From Eubacterium sp. (GTDB lineage Bacteria; Bacillota; Clostridia; Lachnospirales; Lachnospiraceae): DNA of 10,801 bases. The notes under the pieces are model-generated. The model did not search any database and had not been told where the DNA came from. It was given only the letters and a program-made list of their open reading frames with translations. The DNA lies in NCBI GenBank assembly GCA_022776205.1, contig JALFIK010000035.1, positions 1 through 10,801 of the forward strand. Direction: 5' to 3'. The position numbers were made by a program, and so were the translations under genes. Below, in pieces: positions 6,916-10,801 of this stretch. Every line of letters starts with the position of its first letter. The first letter of the stretch is position 1.

Positions 6916-9900
6916 ATGGATGTGGAAGTAAAGAAATTCAAAAAAGTTCTTGTAGCAAACCGGGGAGAGATTGCCATCCGTATTTTCCGGGCATTAAGTG
7001 AGCTGGGAATTGGTTCTGTGGCAATTTATTCGAAGGAAGACCGATATGCCCTTTTCCGCACAAAAGCAGATGAAGCCTATCCGCTGAATCCGGACAAAGG
7101 GCCTGTGGATGCCTATCTTGATATACCGACAATCATAAGGATTGCAAAAGAAAAGAAGGTGGATGCGATTCATCCGGGATACGGATTTTTGTCTGAAAAT
7201 CCGGAATTTGCTCAGGCATGCCGGAAAAACGATATTGTATTTATCGGCCCCAATGTGCAGGCGATGAAAATCATGGGGGATAAAATCTCCGCAAAGAGGG
7301 CTGCATTTGAAAGCAAGGTTCCAATTATCGAAGGCAGTGATTTTATTCTCAATGATGTAGAGACTGCGAAAAAGGTTGCCGCCGAAATCGGTTATCCTGT
7401 CATGTTAAAGGCAAGTAATGGCGGAGGCGGCCGTGGAATGCACATTGTTGAAAAAGAAGAGGATATGGAGAAGGCTTTTGAGAAGTCGCGAAACGAATCC
7501 AAAAGAGTGTTTGGCGAGGCAAAACTGTTTCTGGAAAAATATCTGATTCATCCGAAGCACATTGAAGTACAGATTCTCGGTGATAACTACGGAAATATTG
7601 TTCATTTGTATGACAGAGACTGTTCCCTGCAAAGAAGGAATCAGAAAGTGATTGAGTTTGCACCCGCCTGGTCTGTTTCAGAAGAAACGAGAAAAATTAT
7701 ACTGGATTCTGCCAAACGGCTGGCAAGGAGAGTTGGCTATACGAACGCCGGAACAATGGAATTTTTGGTGGATGAGGAAAATCATCCATATTTTATTGAA
7801 ATGAACCCAAGGATACAGGTGGAACATACCGTTTCAGAAGAAATTACGGGAATTGATATCGTAATCTGTCAGATTTTGATAGCCCAGGGATATCCGTTAA
7901 ACAGTCCGGTCATTCATATTTATTCCCAGAATGAAGTGAAATGTAATGGATACGCCATTGAAGTACGGGTTACAACGGAAGACCCGGCCAGTAATTTTCT
8001 TCCGGATACGGGAAAAATCGATCTGTACCGCTCCGGTTGTGGAAGCGGAATCCGGCTGGACGGTGGCTGCGATTATACAGGGGCAGTTATCACCTCTCAT
8101 TATGACAGCCTTTTAGTTAAAGTGATTTCCCATGACCGAACCTTTGAAAAGGCGATCCGTAAATCTGTCCGGGCATTAAAAGAAATGAGGATTCACGGAG
8201 TAAAGACAAACCTCATTTTCCTGATTAATGTGTTAAATCACGACCTTTTCCATAAAGGAAAGTGTTTTACCACGTTTATTGAGGAGACACCGGAATTATC
8301 CCAGTCCCATTATAAACTCGACAGGACTACGAAGATCCTGGAATTTCTTGCAAATAAAATGGTAAATGTCAATCCCGGACCAAAACCGTTCTTCGAGGAT
8401 CGTCGTGTTCCGGTAATTGACATGAATAAAAAAATTTACGGAACCCGAGATGAATTTTTAAGGCTGGGGCCTGAGGAATTTACTCGGAAAATTTATCGGA
8501 GCAAAAAACTGTATGTGACAGATACGACCATGAGAGACGGCCAGCAGTCCCTTCTCGCAACGAGAATGCGGACAAAAGAAATTGCCGGTGCAGCCCGGGC
8601 GACAAATCTTTATCTGAAGGATTCCTATTCGGTGGAAGCCTGGGGAGGAGCAACTTATGATACAGAATACCGCTTCTTAAAAGAATCTCCCTGGAAACGA
8701 CTGGATCTTCTTCGTGAAAGAATGCCTAATGTGATGATTCAGATGCTTTTGCGGGCTTCGAATGTGGTGGGATATCATACTTATCCGGACAATGTAATAA
8801 AAAAATTTATTAAAGTGTCCAGTGATCACGGTGTGGATATTTATCGTATTTTTGACAGCATGAACTGGATTGAAAATATGAAACTGCCGGTGGAGGAAGC
8901 GTTGAAAACCGGAAAAATTGTTGAGGGAGCGATCTGTTATACAGGAGATATTTTAAATCCGAAAGAGACAAAATATACAGTGGACTATTATTGCAGAAAA
9001 GCGAGGGAATTAGAGAGTCTTGGCTGTCATGTCATTGCACTAAAAGACATGTCAGGAATATTAAAACCATATGCGGCGAAAAAGCTCATTACAGCATTAA
9101 AAGAGGAAGTGCATGTACCGGTTCATCTCCATACCCATGATACGACGGGAAACGGAGTAGCCACTTATCTCATGGCAGCAGAAGCCGGAGTGGATATCGT
9201 GGACTGTGCCATTGGCTCCATGAGTTCCCTTACCAGCCAGCCATCTTTAAACGCTCTTGTGGAGGCACTGCGAGGAACAGAGCGGGATACGGGAATTGAT
9301 CCGGAGGGCCTTCTTGTCTTAAATGAATATTATGAACATGAAAGGAAAGTATATAAATCCTTTGAGAGCGATATGGATTCTCCGAATCCGGAAATATACA
9401 AATATGAAATACCGGGCGGACAGTATTCAAATTTTGCAGCCCAGGTGGAAGAAATGGGTGCCGCAAGCAGCTTCCATGAAGTAAAAAAGTTATATAAGGA
9501 GGCAGACGAGCTTCTTGGAAATATTATTAAAGTAACACCGACTTCCAAAGTTGTTGGAGATCTGGCAATTTTTATGCAAAAAAATGAGCTGACGAAGGAA
9601 AACATTCTGGAAAAAGGGAAGGATTTATCCTACCCGGAATCGGTTGTTTCCTATTTCCGCGGTGATCTCGGACAACCGGAAGGAGGATTTCCGAAAGAAC
9701 TGCAGAAAATTGTACTGAAAGGGCAGGAGCCGATTACGGTTCGTCCCGGAAGTCTTCTTCCGGATGCGGATTTTGAGCAGATTGGCAGGTATCTGCGGGA
9801 AAATTATTATATGGAATCCATGGAGCAGCCGGAAGTGATGGAACAGAAAGTATTAAGTTATGCTCTTTATCCGAAAGTATATGAAGATTATTGCGAACAT

Positions 9901-10512
9901 TTTCAGGCATACAATGATGTTTCCAAACTGGAGAGCCATGTATATTTTTATGGTCTGCGTCCCGGGGAGGAAACGACGATACAAATCGAGGAAGGAAACG
10001 ATACGCTGATTAAATTTATCAGAAAAACTGACCCGGACGAAAACGGATACCGGATTTTACAATTTGAGGTGAATGGATTTTTAAGAGAAGTAAAAATTCT
10101 GGATAAACATTTTGAGGTAAAGGCGGACAGAAAACTGAAGACGGATCATAACAATCCAGGTCATCTTGGAGCTTCTCTGCCGGGTACGATTTGTGATATC
10201 CAGATTCACGAGGGAGATCACGTCACAAAGAATATGCCGCTTATGGTGATCGAAGCAATGAAGATGGAAACAACAGTCACCTCAAGGGTAAATGGAACAG
10301 TGGATAAAATATATGTGAAAAACGGAGAAGATGTTAATGAGGATACCCTTCTTGTCTCGTTTATCATCGATGAAAAAGATCAAATACCGGGCAGCCATCC
10401 GAAACTTCCGGAGATGGATATCACGACTTTGGAAAATGATGAATTTAAGACAGTAACTTTAAAAGAATCTGAGGAATCACGATATGGAAAAAGAATACAG
10501 GACACAAAATAA
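6913..10512 (+). CDS. pyc: Pyruvate carboxylase
   Basis: This biotin enzyme carboxylates pyruvate to oxaloacetate with ATP and bicarbonate, refilling the C4 pool. The 1199-residue single chain holds all modules. The biotin carboxylase begins at KVLVANRGEIAIRIFRA, with the ATP loop KASNGGGGRGM (166-176), QRRNQK (240-245), and R300, Q302 and catalytic Glu304 in NPRIQVEH. The carboxyltransferase has DTTMRDGQQSLLATR from 537, the carboxy-lysine at K711 in ALKDMSG, metal ligands H740 and H742 in HLHTHDTTGNG, and TSQPS near 774. The biotinyl domain has EAMKMET with biotin Lys1117. Two features are unusual. The carboxyltransferase motif reads RDGQQS instead of RDAHQS, though the pyruvate-binding Arg and second Gln remain. 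About 82 residues follow the biotin Lys where roughly 38 is usual, giving an extra charged tail. The end overlaps the M16 peptidase gene by 29 nt, so the two are probably co-transcribed. Gene expression is probably from 6850-6878. Confidence 0.96.
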   Translation: MMDVEVKKFKKVLVANRGEIAIRIFRALSELGIGSVAIYSKEDRYALFRTKADEAYPLNPDKGPVDAYLDIPTIIRIAKEKKVDAIHPGYGFLSENPEFAQACRKNDIVFIGPNVQAMKIMGDKISAKRAAFESKVPIIEGSDFILNDVETAKKVAAEIGYPVMLKASNGGGGRGMHIVEKEEDMEKAFEKSRNESKRVFGEAKLFLEKYLIHPKHIEVQILGDNYGNIVHLYDRDCSLQRRNQKVIEFAPAWSVSEETRKIILDSAKRLARRVGYTNAGTMEFLVDEENHPYFIEMNPRIQVEHTVSEEITGIDIVICQILIAQGYPLNSPVIHIYSQNEVKCNGYAIEVRVTTEDPASNFLPDTGKIDLYRSGCGSGIRLDGGCDYTGAVITSHYDSLLVKVISHDRTFEKAIRKSVRALKEMRIHGVKTNLIFLINVLNHDLFHKGKCFTTFIEETPELSQSHYKLDRTTKILEFLANKMVNVNPGPKPFFEDRRVPVIDMNKKIYGTRDEFLRLGPEEFTRKIYRSKKLYVTDTTMRDGQQSLLATRMRTKEIAGAARATNLYLKDSYSVEAWGGATYDTEYRFLKESPWKRLDLLRERMPNVMIQMLLRASNVVGYHTYPDNVIKKFIKVSSDHGVDIYRIFDSMNWIENMKLPVEEALKTGKIVEGAICYTGDILNPKETKYTVDYYCRKARELESLGCHVIALKDMSGILKPYAAKKLITALKEEVHVPVHLHTHDTTGNGVATYLMAAEAGVDIVDCAIGSMSSLTSQPSLNALVEALRGTERDTGIDPEGLLVLNEYYEHERKVYKSFESDMDSPNPEIYKYEIPGGQYSNFAAQVEEMGAASSFHEVKKLYKEADELLGNIIKVTPTSKVVGDLAIFMQKNELTKENILEKGKDLSYPESVVSYFRGDLGQPEGGFPKELQKIVLKGQEPITVRPGSLLPDADFEQIGRYLRENYYMESMEQPEVMEQKVLSYALYPKVYEDYCEHFQAYNDVSKLESHVYFYGLRPGEETTIQIEEGNDTLIKFIRKTDPDENGYRILQFEVNGFLREVKILDKHFEVKADRKLKTDHNNPGHLGASLPGTICDIQIHEGDHVTKNMPLMVIEAMKMETTVTSRVNGTVDKIYVKNGEDVNEDTLLVSFIIDEKDQIPGSHPKLPEMDITTLENDEFKTVTLKESEESRYGKRIQDTK
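10471..10486 (+). promoter_or_regulatory. Ribosome binding site of the M16 peptidase gene
   Basis: GAGGAA at 10471-10476 lies seven bases before the ATG at 10484, within the last codons of pyc. It supports independent initiation of the downstream gene rather than a fusion or frameshift product. Confidence 0.65.
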
Positions 10513-10801
10513 AATCTCTGTTTTTTATGACAGAAACGATAAAATTCACAGTTTTTGTCTCTGCCTTTATGTGCGTGGAGGTTCCCTGTTTGAGACGAAA
10601 AAAAATAACGGAATTTCTCATTTTTTTGAACATATTGTTTTCCGGAATATTCATCATGTGATGGAGGGGAAAATGTATCCTGTGCTGGACCGCTTAGGAC
10701 TTGATTTCAATGCAGCCACCTATGAAGAATTCATTCAGTTTATTATAACTGGTGCACCGGCTCATTTCACACAGGCTGCAGAGATTTTGTCAAAAATTTT
10801 T
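10484..10801 (+). CDS. M16 family (insulinase/pitrilysin) zinc metallopeptidase, 3' end missing
   Basis: The visible 106 residues are the N-terminal part of an M16 peptidase, a family that cleaves peptides and small proteins inside a closed chamber. The inverted zinc motif HxxEH is present as HFFEH at residues 46-50: two His ligands and the catalytic Glu49. Its setting (LYVRGGSLFETKKNNGIS before and IVFRN after) matches the family's usual GGS-GisHfLEH-vF pattern. The third metal ligand, a Glu about 76 residues downstream, would lie beyond the window, so catalytic completeness cannot be checked. No signal peptide is seen, pointing to the cytoplasm. The start ATG lies 29 nt inside the end of pyc with its own ribosome binding site. 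M16 proteins in Firmicutes often come as pairs of an active and an inactive subunit; this one has the intact motif. No link to pyruvate carboxylase is known to me. Confidence 0.85.
   Translation, partial: MEKEYRTQNKISVFYDRNDKIHSFCLCLYVRGGSLFETKKNNGISHFFEHIVFRNIHHVMEGKMYPVLDRLGLDFNAATYEEFIQFIITGAPAHFTQAAEILSKIF

Noticed and set aside
10440..10512. Programmed frameshift joining pyc to the M16 peptidase
   Set aside because: The frames differ and an A-rich run (GGAAAAAG) is present, but the downstream gene has its own start codon and ribosome binding site and a complete family N-terminus, so simple overlap explains it.

Overview
The window is about 10.8 kb of bacterial chromosome with moderate to low GC, dense coding and short gaps. 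Gene order and protein motifs point to an anaerobic Firmicute of class Clostridia, most likely Lachnospiraceae. The grounds are the infB-rbfA-nrnA-truB-ribF order, the cytidylate kinase-like protein that follows it, the AGGAGG-type ribosome binding sites, and the single-chain pyruvate carboxylase. This taxonomic call is an inference; no rRNA or other marker is present.

Positions 1-5978, plus strand: the distal part of the conserved translation-factor operon. It starts inside infB (initiation factor IF-2, 5' end missing) and continues through rbfA (30S maturation), nrnA (DHH-family nanoRNase/pAp phosphatase), truB (tRNA pseudouridine 55 synthase) and ribF (bifunctional riboflavin kinase/FAD synthetase). 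A cytidylate kinase-like P-loop protein of unknown substrate closes the group. Spacing is tight: 13 nt between infB and rbfA, a 4-nt overlap rbfA/nrnA, a 20-nt overlap nrnA/truB, then short gaps. A promoter-like sequence in the 3' end of ribF may drive the kinase-like gene separately. A strong hairpin plus T-tract at 5983-6020 ends the unit.

Positions 6033-6749, minus strand: a single flavodoxin-fold gene with a compact four-cysteine motif, resembling iron-sulfur flavoproteins (Isf). It converges on the operon terminator and has a good extended -10 promoter at 6800-6828.

Positions 6750-6912: a 163-nt divergent control region with one promoter for the flavoprotein and a weaker one for pyruvate carboxylase. 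A weak AT-rich palindrome lies in the spacer of the latter.

Positions 6913-10801, plus strand: a full-length pyruvate carboxylase (pyc, 1199 residues) with about 45 residues beyond its biotinyl domain. The end of pyc overlaps by 29 nt the start of an M16 (insulinase/pitrilysin) metallopeptidase gene that runs off the window.

Functionally the left half couples translation initiation, ribosome and tRNA maturation, RNA-end turnover and flavin cofactor synthesis. The right half holds anaplerotic CO2 fixation (pyruvate to oxaloacetate). I see no tRNA or rRNA genes, CRISPR array, insertion sequence, phage gene or defence cassette. I did not find a convincing new biological system here: the window is mostly housekeeping, and the points worth a second look are details of individual genes and control regions.
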